A stretch of DNA of 5,300 bases from an uncultured Oscillospiraceae bacterium (lineage in GTDB: Bacteria; Bacillota; Clostridia; Oscillospirales; Acutalibacteraceae): the NCBI GenBank assembly GCA_900555805.1, contig USMJ01000104.1, forward strand, positions 1 to 5,300, given 5' to 3'. Position 1 is the stretch's first letter; every line of letters starts with the position of its first letter. Under the pieces are notes generated by a model, which had not been told where the DNA came from, ran no database searches, and saw nothing but the letters and a program-made list of their open reading frames with translations. Below are positions 5,234 through 5,300 of this stretch, in pieces. The position numbers and the translations under genes are program-made.

Positions 5234-5300
5234 TTATAAATGCAATACTCTTTCCTTGATCTCCTGGGTTCTGCCCTGGTTCCAGAACTGCGTTCCTATA
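5234..5300 (-). CDS. nrdD: C-terminal end of anaerobic ribonucleoside-triphosphate reductase (partial)
   Basis: The minus strand reads through 21 codons to TAA (5236-5234), ending QFWNQGRTQEIKERVLHL. This fits the C-terminal pattern of class III ribonucleotide reductases, N-x-G-(K/R)-x-x-E-I-x-x-R-V-x-H-(L/M), which follows the glycyl-radical loop RVCGYLG. The preceding Ile-Gly would be the end of a GYIG version of that loop, placing the radical glycine just outside the window. The enzyme makes deoxyribonucleotides under anaerobic conditions and needs the radical-SAM activase NrdG. The gene is convergent with the hydrolase gene. The assignment rests on 21 residues recalled against the family, with no search. 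Confidence 0.6.
   Translation of the reverse strand, partial: IGTQFWNQGRTQEIKERVLHL

Overview
The window looks like chromosomal DNA of an anaerobic, monoderm gut-type Clostridia (Oscillospiraceae/Ruminococcaceae-like). This is inferred from a BspA-type leucine-rich repeat protein, Gram-positive signal peptides with Lys-rich starts and A-x-A cleavage sites, GGAGG-type ribosome binding sites, textbook sigma-A promoters, and the apparent C-terminus of an oxygen-sensitive class III ribonucleotide reductase. No taxonomic search could be run.

Layout. Bases 1-54 are the right end of a dispersed repeat. An AT-rich promoter region follows, with TTGACA-17-TAAAAT at 144-172. Next is a secreted BspA-like LRR protein (270-2282) with an acidic Pro/Glu linker and a Cys/His-bracketed amphipathic tail, closed by a strong terminator (2320-2351). 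The 675-base gap to the next gene has no credible gene. Its first two thirds hold a GC-rich element of about 390 bp (2371-2759) built from perfect hairpins, including an 88-nt cloverleaf (2529-2616), and bounded by short imperfect inverted repeats. Its last 55 bases match the start of the window. The last third is AT-rich and carries a second TTGACA-17-TAAAAT promoter (2894-2922).

The second gene (2958-5060) encodes a secreted alpha/beta-hydrolase, probably LCAT/lipase-like, with a beta-rich C-terminal domain and a hydrophobic/basic tail. A terminator (5091-5128), a possible diverged fragment of the same repeat family, and a 30-bp perfect palindrome follow. The window ends in the last 21 codons of a convergent minus-strand gene that resembles nrdD.

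The two complete genes are probably separate transcription units, not an operon: each has its own promoter and terminator. They share export to the cell exterior, the same promoter core hexamers and spacing, a repeat-element end upstream, and an amphipathic C-terminal segment. A role at the cell surface (adhesion or binding for the LRR protein, ester/lipid hydrolysis for the hydrolase) is inference. The strongest candidate for something little described is the cloverleaf-containing repeat; next is the Cys/His C-terminal module.
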